DNA from: Bacteroidia bacterium
GTDB taxonomy: Bacteria; Bacteroidota; Bacteroidia; M30B66
Assembly (NCBI GenBank): GCA_018401705.1
Contig: JAGYKL010000016.1
Coordinates: 1 to 64,000 of the forward strand
Reading direction: 5' to 3'
DNA: 64,000 bases
Shown: piece after piece, positions 8,369-16,368 of the stretch
Layout: the number at the start of each line of letters is the position of its first letter
Numbering within the stretch: position 1 is the stretch's first letter
Made by a program: the position numbers and the translations under genes
The notes under the pieces: model-generated
Told to the model about the DNA's origin: nothing
What the model saw: the letters and a program-made list of their open reading frames with translations, nothing else
Databases searched by the model: none

Positions 8369-8860
8369 ATGAAAAAAATGCAATTAGAATTTGCTAAAAA
8401 TTTACGCTTCATTGGTCTTGCAATTTTAACAAGTGCAATGACTCTTACTTACACTGGTTGTAAGACTGAAGGTTGTACTGATCCAACAGCTACAAATTAC
8501 GATGAAAAAGCTGACGATGATGACGGAAGCTGTACTTACGAAAGAGATGCCTTCATTGGTACATACAACAATTCAACTGACAATTGTATTTCTGGAACAT
8601 CATTTAATATGACTATTGATGAAGGTGCTGGTTCAACGAATCAAATTACTATTAACAATTTTGGTGGATTTGGGTCTTCAATTTCTATAACTGGAACTGT
8701 TTCAGGATCTTCTGTAACTCTTCAGTCAGGAGCACTTGGCGGAGGTATCAGCCTATTAAGTGGTTCAGGTGCTATTTCAGGTAATATTCTTACTATCAAC
8801 TACACTTACGATGAAGGTGGTTTTGAATTTACTTGTACAATCACTGGTACAAAATCTTAA
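8369..8860 (+). CDS. Lipoprotein with CTDP...DDGSC motif
   Basis: A 163-residue protein. The N terminus is a signal peptide of about 30 residues ending in a lipobox-like TYTGC. Directly after comes CTDPTATNYDEKAD...DDGSC, a short Cys-bounded acidic motif recurrent in secreted Bacteroidota proteins and possibly a calcium-binding loop. The remaining 110 residues are beta-rich and Ser/Thr/Gly-rich with one more Cys pair, suggesting a small lipocalin-like or beta-barrel domain. The gene at 10380 carries the same motif at the same place. It has its own promoter and terminator. Function unknown. Confidence 0.75.
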   Translation: MKKMQLEFAKNLRFIGLAILTSAMTLTYTGCKTEGCTDPTATNYDEKADDDDGSCTYERDAFIGTYNNSTDNCISGTSFNMTIDEGAGSTNQITINNFGGFGSSISITGTVSGSSVTLQSGALGGGISLLSGSGAISGNILTINYTYDEGGFEFTCTITGTKS

Positions 8861-8881
8861 TTCTAACAGTATTGAATAAAC

Positions 8882-8909
8882 AAAAAAAGGGGCATAAGCC
8901 CCTTTTTTT
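8882..8909 (+). terminator. Rho-independent terminator
   Basis: Arms AAAAAAAGGGGC / GCCCCTTTTTTT with loop ATAA, 22 bases after the lipoprotein stop. In the 311-base gap between genes (8861-9171), this hairpin and the one at 9068-9101 are the only structures I see. Confidence 0.9.
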
Positions 8910-9067
8910 GTTTATGACTTAATTCAGGTGCTTTCTCTTTCTCACCTTAAATGTACTTTACTATTCAAATCAGTTGATCCGTTTTCCATCGAGTCGAGCT
9001 GCTTGATTTGCATAAAAAAATAGTTATTACAAAGCTTAGAAGCTCAATAGACTAATGGTAAGAATAA

Positions 9068-9101
9068 AAAAAACGAGTTCTGAAATTGAGAACTCGTTTT
9101 A
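9068..9101 (-). terminator. Bidirectional hairpin terminator
   Basis: Arms AAAACGAGTTCT / AGAACTCGTTTT with a 7-base loop, flanked by A-runs and T-runs. It lies 71 bases downstream of the minus-strand lipoprotein gene and most likely ends that transcript. Confidence 0.8.
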
Positions 9102-9171
9102 ATAAAGGAATTAATATTTAGGCAGACAAATAAACATTAGCTGTCTAACTAATATTGAAATCAAAGCTTAA

Positions 9172-9603
9172 TTACTTCGGTGAGTTATTTAATCCACCTC
9201 TCTTGCTAGGATCAGGCTTTGCAGTTCCGGATTTATTATCTCCAGAATTATTTGTTCCTTCTCTCGAAGACGGAGTAGATGAACCACCTTGATTCACACC
9301 TTCGCGTGCTGGCTTAGGTTCTTCTTTTGGAGCAGCAGGTGCTTTTGGCTTGCTTCCTCCTTTAGGAGCATTAGCCATTGCTTCAGCAGCCATCGCCTCA
9401 GCAGCAGCAATTGAATCCATGCGAGCTTGTTCCATAGCTTCAGCAGCAGCAATTGAGTCCATTTTAGCTTGCTCCATAGCTTGAGCAGCAGCGATAGAGT
9501 CAGCACGCATTTTTTCTTTTTCAGCTAGTTCCTCTGCGCTTGGCCCACATGCAGTTAAAGCAGCGATTGCAACAGCAGAAAATACAAAAAGTACTTTTTT
9601 CAT
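9172..9603 (-). CDS. Ala-rich lipoprotein with MDSIAAAEAMEQA repeats
   Basis: A 143-residue lipoprotein: the signal ends AALTAC, followed by GPSAEELAEKEK. Residues about 30-75 hold three near-perfect copies of a 15-residue unit (R/K-M-D-SIAAAEAMEQA) that would form a long helix. The C-terminal half (about 78-143) is Pro/Lys/Gly/Ser/Asn-rich and disordered. It is clearly related to the 71-residue protein at 7918 through the SIAAA unit and the MKKVLF signal. The repeat number looks expandable. An envelope-spacer or peptidoglycan-contact role is speculation. Confidence 0.75.
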   Translation of the reverse strand: MKKVLFVFSAVAIAALTACGPSAEELAEKEKMRADSIAAAQAMEQAKMDSIAAAEAMEQARMDSIAAAEAMAAEAMANAPKGGSKPKAPAAPKEEPKPAREGVNQGGSSTPSSREGTNNSGDNKSGTAKPDPSKRGGLNNSPK

Positions 9604-9631
9604 GATTGTTTGTTGTTTGAATATTCAAGTA

Positions 9632-9639
9632 CAAAAATA
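9632..9639 (-). promoter_or_regulatory. -7 box TATTTTTG for the 9172-9603 gene
   Basis: A TAnnTTTG match on the minus strand, 29 bases upstream of the lipoprotein ATG. Confidence 0.55.
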
Positions 9640-9798
9640 TAAATATTGTTAAAGCCGACACAACCTTTAACTAATCTAATTTACCTGACAATGAATTGTT
9701 TAGTCGGAGATTGCTCTGTAAACAACTGTTTTTTAGCATTTAGCTGAGCTCAAATGAATATATATAACAAGCTATAAAGCATTGATAGTTGCTTTATT

Positions 9799-9806
9799 TA
9801 TATTTG
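9799..9806 (+). promoter_or_regulatory. -7 box TATATTTG for the 9823 gene
   Basis: A perfect TAnnTTTG match 17 bases before the ATG at 9823; no convincing -33 element at the usual distance. Confidence 0.5.
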
Positions 9807-9822
9807 ACCAAATTCTCAAACT

Positions 9823-10365
9823 ATGGGTATCCTTAATAAAGTTCTAAGTCACGTTTTCTTCTTTACTCTGTTTTTGGGTGGATTGGTTCTATCCATCAGC
9901 TCATGTTCTGATGATACGGATGAAAATTTACCAACATGCGAAGAATACCGAGATTCTTTAAGATGTATCTTCCAGCAAAATGCAATAATTGGCACCTATA
10001 TTTGCACAGAAGCATGCAATATTGCACCCGTATTTCAAGATTATCAAATGGTGATAAAAGCTCATCCTGATGGCTGTCCAAAATTGTTAGTATCAAACTT
10101 TGCAGCCTTGAATGAATTCTCGAATCCTTTTAATGGACTTGAAATTAGTGGTGAGTTTACCATACAAAGCACCTTAGATTCGTTAAATGAATACTCATTA
10201 GAATTTCCTGTGAGTACCTTTTATAGCAATAATAATCAGGATACACTTATTATATCAGGCGAAGGTTCTATGATAAGAGACACTTTTACTTTTCAATACC
10301 GCTTCAGCTTAAACAGCGCACCTGAAAAAGTTTGCATCACTCAGGCAATCAAAATAGACCCTTAA
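9823..10365 (+). CDS. Hypothetical lipoprotein
   Basis: A 180-residue protein. The N terminus MGILNKVLSHVFFFTLFLGG runs into a lipobox-like SISSC, giving a lipoprotein signal of about 28 residues. The mature part has six further Cys residues and alternating hydrophobic residues typical of a beta-sandwich (QNAIIGTYICTEAC, the paired GEFTIQS and GEGSMI). Its IIGTY motif after the Cys region resembles the FIGTYNN segment of the 8369 lipoprotein, so the two may share a fold. It is followed on the same strand, 14 bases later, by another lipoprotein gene. Function unknown. Confidence 0.7.
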   Translation: MGILNKVLSHVFFFTLFLGGLVLSISSCSDDTDENLPTCEEYRDSLRCIFQQNAIIGTYICTEACNIAPVFQDYQMVIKAHPDGCPKLLVSNFAALNEFSNPFNGLEISGEFTIQSTLDSLNEYSLEFPVSTFYSNNNQDTLIISGEGSMIRDTFTFQYRFSLNSAPEKVCITQAIKIDP

Positions 10366-10379
10366 TCTTTGATAATTAT

Positions 10380-10859
10380 ATGTTTTTGAAAAGCAGTTTT
10401 ATTTTTATTGGTTTGGGATTTTTGATGGGAATGACTTCTTGTGACAGAACCGGTTGTACCGACCCCAACGCAGCCAATTATGAAGAAAAGGCAGAATCAG
10501 ACGATGGAAATTGCAGGTATGATAGCGATCCTTTCGAAGGGAGATGGGCTATAACTGATTCATTATTGGTTTTTGGAGACTATGTTGCAGAACCTCCCAA
10601 AACTCTTGACATCAGAGTGGAAACTTTAAACAGATCTAAAGTGAAGTTCTTCTTCCGATTTGAAGATGGCACTTATTCAGATACTCTGGAAGCAAATGCA
10701 AAACCTAATACACTTTCAATTCCAGAACAAAGCTATCAGGATACTTTAACCTTTCAAGGTAACTTTACAATAGCTCGCATTGGAGGCATAAAGGTGGATT
10801 ATCGAATCACCAATGAAACAGTTTATAGAGAATATAGAGGAATAGGCTCTGAGCTTTAA
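10380..10859 (+). CDS. Lipoprotein with CTDP...DDGNC motif
   Basis: A 159-residue protein. I chose ATG 10380 (MFLKSSFIFIGLGF) because it begins a proper lipoprotein signal ending GMTSC; the longer in-frame start overlaps the upstream gene. After the lipobox come GCTDPNAANYEEKAE and DDGNC, the same acidic Cys-bounded motif as in the 8369 gene, then a beta-rich domain of about 115 residues (FEGRWAITDSL). It probably forms an operon with the lipoprotein gene ending at 10365. It ends two bases before convergent cinA. Confidence 0.75.
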   Translation: MFLKSSFIFIGLGFLMGMTSCDRTGCTDPNAANYEEKAESDDGNCRYDSDPFEGRWAITDSLLVFGDYVAEPPKTLDIRVETLNRSKVKFFFRFEDGTYSDTLEANAKPNTLSIPEQSYQDTLTFQGNFTIARIGGIKVDYRITNETVYREYRGIGSEL

Positions 10860-10861
10860 TC

Positions 10862-12127
10862 TTAACTTTCATGTATAGCTTTTCTTAGCATTTTGAACGC
10901 GCTTAAGCTTGCCATAGTTATGTTGCGAGATCTGTTTGTGCTAAATCTGTGAAGCTTAGCAATCACACCTCTAGGTGTTCCAATGCCAATCCAAATAGAG
11001 CCTACTGGCATTTCTTCTGAGCCACCATCGGGTCCGGCGATGCCAGTAACTGCAATTGAATAGTCACTTCCGAATTTTAGTCTTGCTCCTTGAGCCATTT
11101 CTGTTACAACTTGTTCGCTAACTACTCCGTATTGCTCTATTGTTTCTTGGGAAACTCCCAGAATACTCTTCTTTAACTCTTCAGAGTAAGTTACAGCACC
11201 TCCTTTGAAATATGCCGAAGAACCTGCTACTTCAGTTAGTAGGTGAGCAATGTTTCCTCCAGTACAACTTTCTGCTAAACTTAAGCTCAAGTTCTTTTCA
11301 AGAAAAAGCTTTTGAATAACTTCAGCAAATGAAATATCCCCTTCACCATAAATGTGTTCCCCAACTAATTCATAAAGACCTTTTGCCTGAGCTTCCAAAT
11401 CAGCCGACAGGCTTAATGCATCATCACCGAAAGCACTTAGTCTAAGTCTCACCAACCCCGGTGATGGCAAATATGCTAGTTTAATGTGATGAGGTAAGTT
11501 GTTTTCCCAGGTTTCAATCCACTCCGAAAGCATACTTTCTCCAACACCTTGAGTTAGAAAGGTTTTATGCTCAATAACAGGCAAGATTAAGCGGCTTTTC
11601 AATGCTGGAATTACCTGCGATTCCATGAGCCATTTCATTTCATAGGGAACTCCTGGCATCGAGATATAAATTGTGTCATCTTTCTCAAACCACATTCCCG
11701 GTGCTGTGCCTCTCGAATTAACCAAGATTCTGCAAGAGCTTGGGACTTCGGCCTGCTTCCTGTTAATAGCGCTTACATCCCTCCCGAAGCTTTTAAAAAG
11801 CTTCTCAACCTCTTCATATTGAGCTTCACTAAAAACTGGTTCACCACCAAAATAATCCATTAAGGTAGCTTTGGTTATATCATCTTTCGTAGGTCCTAGC
11901 CCACCAGTAATTAGAACAACTTTAGCTCTCTTTCCTGCCAAATCTATAGTTGAAAGGATTGCCTCCCTACTATCAGAAATTGACGTGATTTGAACCACAC
12001 TCAGTCCAATAGCATTGAGTTCTTTAGCCATCCATGCAGAATTTGTATCAACGATTTGTCCTATCAGGATTTCATCGCCAATAGTAATAATCTCAACTTG
12101 GGCATTTTTAGTTAACTCAAAACTCAT
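10862..12127 (-). CDS. cinA: CinA-family nicotinamide-nucleotide amidase / competence-damage protein
   Basis: A 421-residue protein with the full CinA layout. The N-terminal molybdopterin-binding-like domain (about 10-175) has IITIGDEILIGQIVDTNSAW and TGGLGPTKDD. The C-terminal PncC amidase domain (about 260-415) has LAESCTGG, the catalytic region YFKGGAVTYS, and VTGIAGPDGG. The family deamidates nicotinamide mononucleotide for NAD recycling, with an ADP-ribose pyrophosphatase activity in the N-domain. It is a single gene on the minus strand starting MSFELTKNAQVEI; length is normal for the family. Confidence 0.95.
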   Translation of the reverse strand: MSFELTKNAQVEIITIGDEILIGQIVDTNSAWMAKELNAIGLSVVQITSISDSREAILSTIDLAGKRAKVVLITGGLGPTKDDITKATLMDYFGGEPVFSEAQYEEVEKLFKSFGRDVSAINRKQAEVPSSCRILVNSRGTAPGMWFEKDDTIYISMPGVPYEMKWLMESQVIPALKSRLILPVIEHKTFLTQGVGESMLSEWIETWENNLPHHIKLAYLPSPGLVRLRLSAFGDDALSLSADLEAQAKGLYELVGEHIYGEGDISFAEVIQKLFLEKNLSLSLAESCTGGNIAHLLTEVAGSSAYFKGGAVTYSEELKKSILGVSQETIEQYGVVSEQVVTEMAQGARLKFGSDYSIAVTGIAGPDGGSEEMPVGSIWIGIGTPRGVIAKLHRFSTNRSRNITMASLSAFKMLRKAIHES

Positions 12128-12217
12128 TGTTTAAGACATTAGGTTTGGGTAAAGAAACGCAGAAATTAGCAAGTGATTTTCTCCATAAATCATATTTTCA
12201 GAGAATTAATATGAGCC

Positions 12218-13171
12218 TTAATTATCTGAATTAAAACTATGCAAATGATTAATAGTCGCAATGCAATCTTCCATCAATTCTGAAACAATATCTGCCGCAG
12301 GCTTGATCTCTTTAATCAAACTACTAACCTGTCCTATTTCTAATTCACCTTCTTCAAGTTCTCCTTCGAACATGCCTTTTTTAGCTCGCCCTCTTCCAAG
12401 CATTTCTGCTAGAACTTCTGCTGACATGCCGGCCGCTTCAGCTTTTTGAATCTCTTCTGCGAAACGGTTTCTCAGAAGTCTAACAGGTGTAAGTGGCTTT
12501 AGACTAAGCTTTGTATCGCCTTCGGCGGAAGAAATTACTCTTTGCTTAAATGCTTCATGGCCAGAGGATTCGGGTGTTGCAACAAACCTGCTTCCAACTT
12601 GCACTGCATCTGCACCCAAAGCCAGACAAGCAGCCATTTGTTGCCCAGTACCAATACCTCCTGCGGCAATAATAGGAATCTGAACAGCCTTCTTAATCAT
12701 TGGGATTAAAACCAAAGTTGTAGTTTCTTCGCGACCATTGTGCCCGCCGGCTTCAAACCCCTCAGCAACGATTGCATCAACACCCGATGCTTGCGCTTTT
12801 AAAGCAAACTTTGTGTTAGCAATAACATGAACTACGGTAATTCCGTGCGATTTAAGAGTTTGTGTCCATGTAGCAGGATTTCCTGCCGACGTGAAAACTA
12901 TTTTAACTCCCTCATCTACAATTGTTTTCATATGTTCCTCAATATTGGGGTAAAGTAGAGGCACATTTACACCAAAAGGTTTCTCAGTATTTTCTTTGCA
13001 TTTTTTAATATGATGTTTCAAGACATCTGGGTACATAGAACCAGCGCCAAGCAAACCTAAACCACCAGCATTACTAACTGCCGTAGCCAACTCCCAGCCG
13101 CTGCACCAAATCATCCCCGCTTGAATAATTGGATACTTAATCCCAAATAGTTCGGTAACTGAGGTTTTCAT
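12218..13171 (-). CDS. NAD(P)H-dependent flavin oxidoreductase (nitronate monooxygenase / FabK-like)
   Basis: A 317-residue TIM-barrel flavoprotein of the 2-nitropropane dioxygenase family. Motifs: YPIIQAGMIWCSG at the start, AGGLGLLGAG, the segment VIANTKFALKAQASGVDAIV, EGFEAGGHNGR (a catalytic His in nitronate monooxygenases), AAGGIGTGQQMAACLALGA and VQVGSRF at the FMN phosphate site. ATG 13171 (MKTSVTELFG) is preferred over a TTG two codons upstream. The same family contains FabK enoyl-ACP reductase, and I cannot choose between the roles. It is divergent from glyA across the heptamer tract. Confidence 0.88.
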   Translation of the reverse strand: MKTSVTELFGIKYPIIQAGMIWCSGWELATAVSNAGGLGLLGAGSMYPDVLKHHIKKCKENTEKPFGVNVPLLYPNIEEHMKTIVDEGVKIVFTSAGNPATWTQTLKSHGITVVHVIANTKFALKAQASGVDAIVAEGFEAGGHNGREETTTLVLIPMIKKAVQIPIIAAGGIGTGQQMAACLALGADAVQVGSRFVATPESSGHEAFKQRVISSAEGDTKLSLKPLTPVRLLRNRFAEEIQKAEAAGMSAEVLAEMLGRGRAKKGMFEGELEEGELEIGQVSSLIKEIKPAADIVSELMEDCIATINHLHSFNSDN

Positions 13172-13218
13172 AAGCAATTAAATTTGTGGCAAATATAGAA
13201 TCTCTGGTTTTAGTAAAT

Positions 13219-13407
13219 CGTATTACGTACAACGTACAACGTATTACGAGAATCGTAAATACCTCGTATATCGTAAATCGTATTTCGCACATCGTACATC
13301 GCACATCGTATTTCGCACATCGTATTTCGTACATCGTAAAACGTACAACGTACAACGTATAGTGGAATCGTAAATCGTAAGTCGTAAATCGAAATTCGAT
13401 TTACGAC
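13219..13407. repeat. Degenerate heptamer tandem array (about 26 units of CGTAnnn)
   Basis: About 190 bases read in strict 7-base steps: units such as CGTACAA, CGTAAAT, CGTATTT and CGCACAT, all beginning CG, with two short interruptions. On the other strand the units read like GTTGTAC and GATGTAC. It lies between two divergent genes and ends in a perfect 27-base inverted repeat (13381-13407, arms GTCGTAAATCGAA around one A). Open frames across it are artefacts of the 7-base period, giving 7-residue protein repeats. Similar heptamer tracts occur at 32.1, 36.0, 38.7, 40.9, 41.7 and 56.6 kb. Confidence 0.9.
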
Positions 13408-13424
13408 TCTCACTCTAAAAAACC

Positions 13425-13432
13425 TATTTTTG
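13425..13432 (+). promoter_or_regulatory. -7 box TATTTTTG of glyA
   Basis: A TAnnTTTG match 22 bases before the glyA start and 18 bases after the inverted repeat that ends the heptamer tract. The repeat therefore occupies the place of the -33 region and upstream sequence. Confidence 0.55.
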
Positions 13433-13454
13433 TCGCTTAGCAGAATTAGCCTAC

Positions 13455-14729
13455 ATGAAAAAAGACAAAGTAGTTTTCGAACTTATTGGAGAAGAACTTC
13501 AACGCCAAACAGAAGGAATTGAACTTATTGCATCTGAGAATTATGTGAGTAATCAAGTGATGAAAGCAGCAGGCTCGGTGCTTACAAATAAATATGCCGA
13601 GGGCCTGCCGGGGAAACGTTATTATGGAGGCTGTCAGTGGGTTGATGAGATTGAGAATATTGCTATTAATCGCCTTAAAGCTTTGTTCAATGCTGAGTGG
13701 GCAAATGTTCAACCTCACTCTGGTGCACAAGCAAATGCGGCAGTTATGTTAGCTTGTCTTAATCCGGGTGATAAGATTTTAGGATTTGATTTAAGCCACG
13801 GAGGTCACCTTACTCATGGTTCTCCAGTGAATTTCTCAGGTAAATTATACCAACCATCATTTTATGGTGTTGAGAAAGAAACAGGCTTAATTGACTGGGA
13901 TAAAGTCGAAAAAACAGCAAAGAAAGAAAAGCCCAAAATGATTATCTGCGGGGCTTCTGCATATAGCCGTGACTGGGATTATGAGCGACTAAGAGCTATT
14001 GCTGATTCAGTAGGTGCATTGCTTTTGGCTGATATTTCACATCCATCAGGCTTGATTGCCAAAGGATTACTAAATGATCCACTTCCACATTGCCATATTG
14101 TTACTTCAACAACGCATAAGACTTTGCGCGGTCCTCGTGGAGGTATCATAATGATGGGTAAAGATTTCGAAAATCCATTCGGATTGAAAACTCCAAAAGG
14201 GGAATTAAGAAAAATGTCGGCACTTTTAGATTCCGGGGTTTTTCCAGGAACTCAGGGTGGTCCCTTGGAACATATCATAGCTGCTAAGGCTGTTGCATTT
14301 CATGAAGCCCTTTCTGATAATTACATGGACTATGTTATTAGAGTGCGACAAAACGCTCAGAAGATGGCTAAAGAGTTTGTGAAAAAGGGTTATCACATTA
14401 TTTCTGGAGGGACTGATAATCATTTGATGCTGATTGATTTACGATCTAAAAATGTCACTGGTAAAGAAGCAGAGATTGCTCTCGGAAAAGCTGATATTAC
14501 TGTGAATAAGAACATGGTTCCATTTGATGACAAATCTCCATTTGTGACTTCTGGAATTCGTATAGGTACAGCTGCTATTACATCACGAGGAATCACCGAA
14601 AAGGAAATTCCACAAATTGCAACTTGGATTGACGAAGTAATTACTAATCACACCGACGATAAGAAGTTGGAAGCAATTAAGAAAAAGGTGAATAAGAAGA
14701 TGGAAGAATTACCGCTATTCGCGGGATGA
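13455..14729 (+). CDS. glyA: Serine hydroxymethyltransferase
   Basis: A 424-residue PLP enzyme that interconverts serine and glycine with tetrahydrofolate, supplying one-carbon units. Motifs: [11 protein letters not shown] near residue 22, [15 protein letters not shown] at 46-60, [11 protein letters not shown] at 84-94, and the PLP-lysine motif [14 protein letters not shown] with Lys222. Length is normal. The ATG at 13455 ([11 protein letters not shown]) matches the family N terminus. It is probably transcribed alone, or with the fumarylacetoacetase gene 67 bases downstream. Confidence 0.97.
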   Translation: MKKDKVVFELIGEELQRQTEGIELIASENYVSNQVMKAAGSVLTNKYAEGLPGKRYYGGCQWVDEIENIAINRLKALFNAEWANVQPHSGAQANAAVMLACLNPGDKILGFDLSHGGHLTHGSPVNFSGKLYQPSFYGVEKETGLIDWDKVEKTAKKEKPKMIICGASAYSRDWDYERLRAIADSVGALLLADISHPSGLIAKGLLNDPLPHCHIVTSTTHKTLRGPRGGIIMMGKDFENPFGLKTPKGELRKMSALLDSGVFPGTQGGPLEHIIAAKAVAFHEALSDNYMDYVIRVRQNAQKMAKEFVKKGYHIISGGTDNHLMLIDLRSKNVTGKEAEIALGKADITVNKNMVPFDDKSPFVTSGIRIGTAAITSRGITEKEIPQIATWIDEVITNHTDDKKLEAIKKKVNKKMEELPLFAG

Positions 14730-14796
14730 TTATAACATATAGATAGAGGCGAGCGATTTTATTGTACTTTTAATTTTACCGAAAATCACATTCACA

Positions 14797-16062
14797 ATGA
14801 TAAGAGCCAACGATCCTAAATTAAAATCCTGGGTGCCTGTTCCAGAGAATTCAGATTTCCCAATTCAGAATTTACCCCTTGGTATCATTAAGGTAAATGA
14901 CAAACACCATGTTGCTAGCAGAATTGGTGATTATGTGATTGATCTGGCAGTATTAAATAGAAGTGGTTTGTTGGGTGTTGACTTTGTTCAACGAGTTTTT
15001 GAAAGTGAGCACATTAACGATTGTATTGGCCTTGGCAAAAGCTTGATGCGTGATTTGCGCTCGAGGCTTAGTCGCTTATTGGATGACAAGCATACTGATT
15101 TAGCTTCTGATGAAGATTTAAGAAAACGATGTTTGATACCTATCAGAGACGTCGAGGTTTGCATGCCATTAGATATTCGTAATTACACAGATTTTTATTC
15201 ATCGATTGAACATGCTACTAATGTAGGAACTATGTTCAGAGATCCTGAAAATGCCTTATTACCCAATTGGAAACATATTCCGATAGGTTATCATGGAAGA
15301 GCTTCTTCGATTATTCTAAGCGGAACTCCTGTAAAGAGACCTAAAGGTCAATTAAAAGGAAAAGACGATGCTGTTCCAGTTTATGGTCCCACGAAACAGC
15401 TGGACTTTGAGTTAGAAATGGCTTTTGTGACATGCAAGTCGAATGACTTAGGTAATACAATTAGCACTGATGAGACTGAAGAATATATTTTCGGAATGGT
15501 GCTTTTCAACGATTGGAGTGCAAGAGATATTCAAAGTTGGGAATATGTTCCACTTGGACCATTTTTGGCTAAAAGCTTTGCTTCCTCCATAAGTGCCTGG
15601 GTGGTTAATTTAGATGCTTTAAAGCCCTTCCGGGTTGAAGGACCAACTCAGGATCCAAAGCCTCTGCCATATCTGCAGTTTACTGGCCAGCACAACTACG
15701 ACATTTGTTTAGATGTTTACATTGAATCTCCGATGTTTATTCCAGCTAAAATTGTTCATTCAAATTACAAATACATGTATTGGAATATGGCTCAGCAATT
15801 GGCTCATCATGCATCCAATGGTTGCAATATTCAAGTAGGAGATTTATATGCTTCGGGAACTATAAGCGGCCCTATACGAGATAGTTTTGGTTCTATGCTC
15901 GAACTTACCTGGAGAGGAACAGATCCAATTAAAATGCCTGATGGCTCTGAGCGTAAGTTCATCCAAGATCGCGACAAAGTCATCATGCATGCTTATGCTA
16001 AAAATGATGATGTTCGGATTGGTTTTGGTGAAGTTATTACCGAAATAAAGCCTGCTGATTAA
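14797..16062 (+). CDS. fahA: Fumarylacetoacetase
   Basis: A 421-residue hydrolase for the last step of tyrosine degradation (fumarylacetoacetate to fumarate and acetoacetate). The N-terminal SH3-like domain spans about 1-115 (SDFPIQNLPLGI), followed by the FAH catalytic domain. Active-site motifs are NYTDFYSSIEHATNVG, PIGYHGRASS, LDFELEMAF, FNDWSARDIQSWEY and GDLYASGTISGP. Length matches the eukaryote-like full-length class. No other tyrosine-degradation gene is adjacent. Confidence 0.96.
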   Translation: MIRANDPKLKSWVPVPENSDFPIQNLPLGIIKVNDKHHVASRIGDYVIDLAVLNRSGLLGVDFVQRVFESEHINDCIGLGKSLMRDLRSRLSRLLDDKHTDLASDEDLRKRCLIPIRDVEVCMPLDIRNYTDFYSSIEHATNVGTMFRDPENALLPNWKHIPIGYHGRASSIILSGTPVKRPKGQLKGKDDAVPVYGPTKQLDFELEMAFVTCKSNDLGNTISTDETEEYIFGMVLFNDWSARDIQSWEYVPLGPFLAKSFASSISAWVVNLDALKPFRVEGPTQDPKPLPYLQFTGQHNYDICLDVYIESPMFIPAKIVHSNYKYMYWNMAQQLAHHASNGCNIQVGDLYASGTISGPIRDSFGSMLELTWRGTDPIKMPDGSERKFIQDRDKVIMHAYAKNDDVRIGFGEVITEIKPAD

Positions 16063-16221
16063 CCTATTTTTGGATTGTTTAGAAAAGCATATCAGCCTTG
16101 TTTTTATCCCGCTTAGATGCTTTTAATTACAGCATCTTTTGAAGACGAATTTTAGTATTTCTTGTAAAAGTTAAATTTTGCTATTTTTCAAATGATTATT
16201 TGGATTTGCTACATCTAGATA

Positions 16222-16260
16222 AATCATTAATGATTGCTTGAAGGCATTATTTATTCAAGC
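16222..16260 (+). promoter_or_regulatory. Tandem palindromes upstream of the trans-sulfuration gene
   Basis: The 306-base gap 16063-16368 holds no gene. It contains a perfect 14-base palindrome AATCATTAATGATT (16222-16235), immediately followed by a second inverted repeat GCTTGAA-N11-TTCAAGC (16236-16260). This could be an operator or leader structure controlling the downstream gene. It lacks the T-run needed for a terminator, and I recognise no riboswitch. Confidence 0.35.
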
Positions 16261-16368
16261 CAAAATCAGCATTGTGAATTCAATAATGAGCTAAACTTCG
16301 TTAAGGCAGTGAGTAAGATTAACTAATTTATTATTTGTTTCTTTGCTTACATCATTGAAATAACATTC

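Noticed and set aside
13219-13407. Heptamer tract considered as a CRISPR array
   Set aside because: Units are 7 bases with no unique spacers of 25-40 bases and no cas gene is in the window.
13381-13407. The perfect inverted repeat as a terminator
   Set aside because: It lies between divergent genes and has no T-run; nothing upstream needs terminating there.
13137-13413. Two overlapping minus-strand ORFs with repeated Tyr-Val-Val-Arg-type residues
   Set aside because: They are translations of the 7-base repeat; the 7-residue protein period follows from three heptamers per 21 bases.
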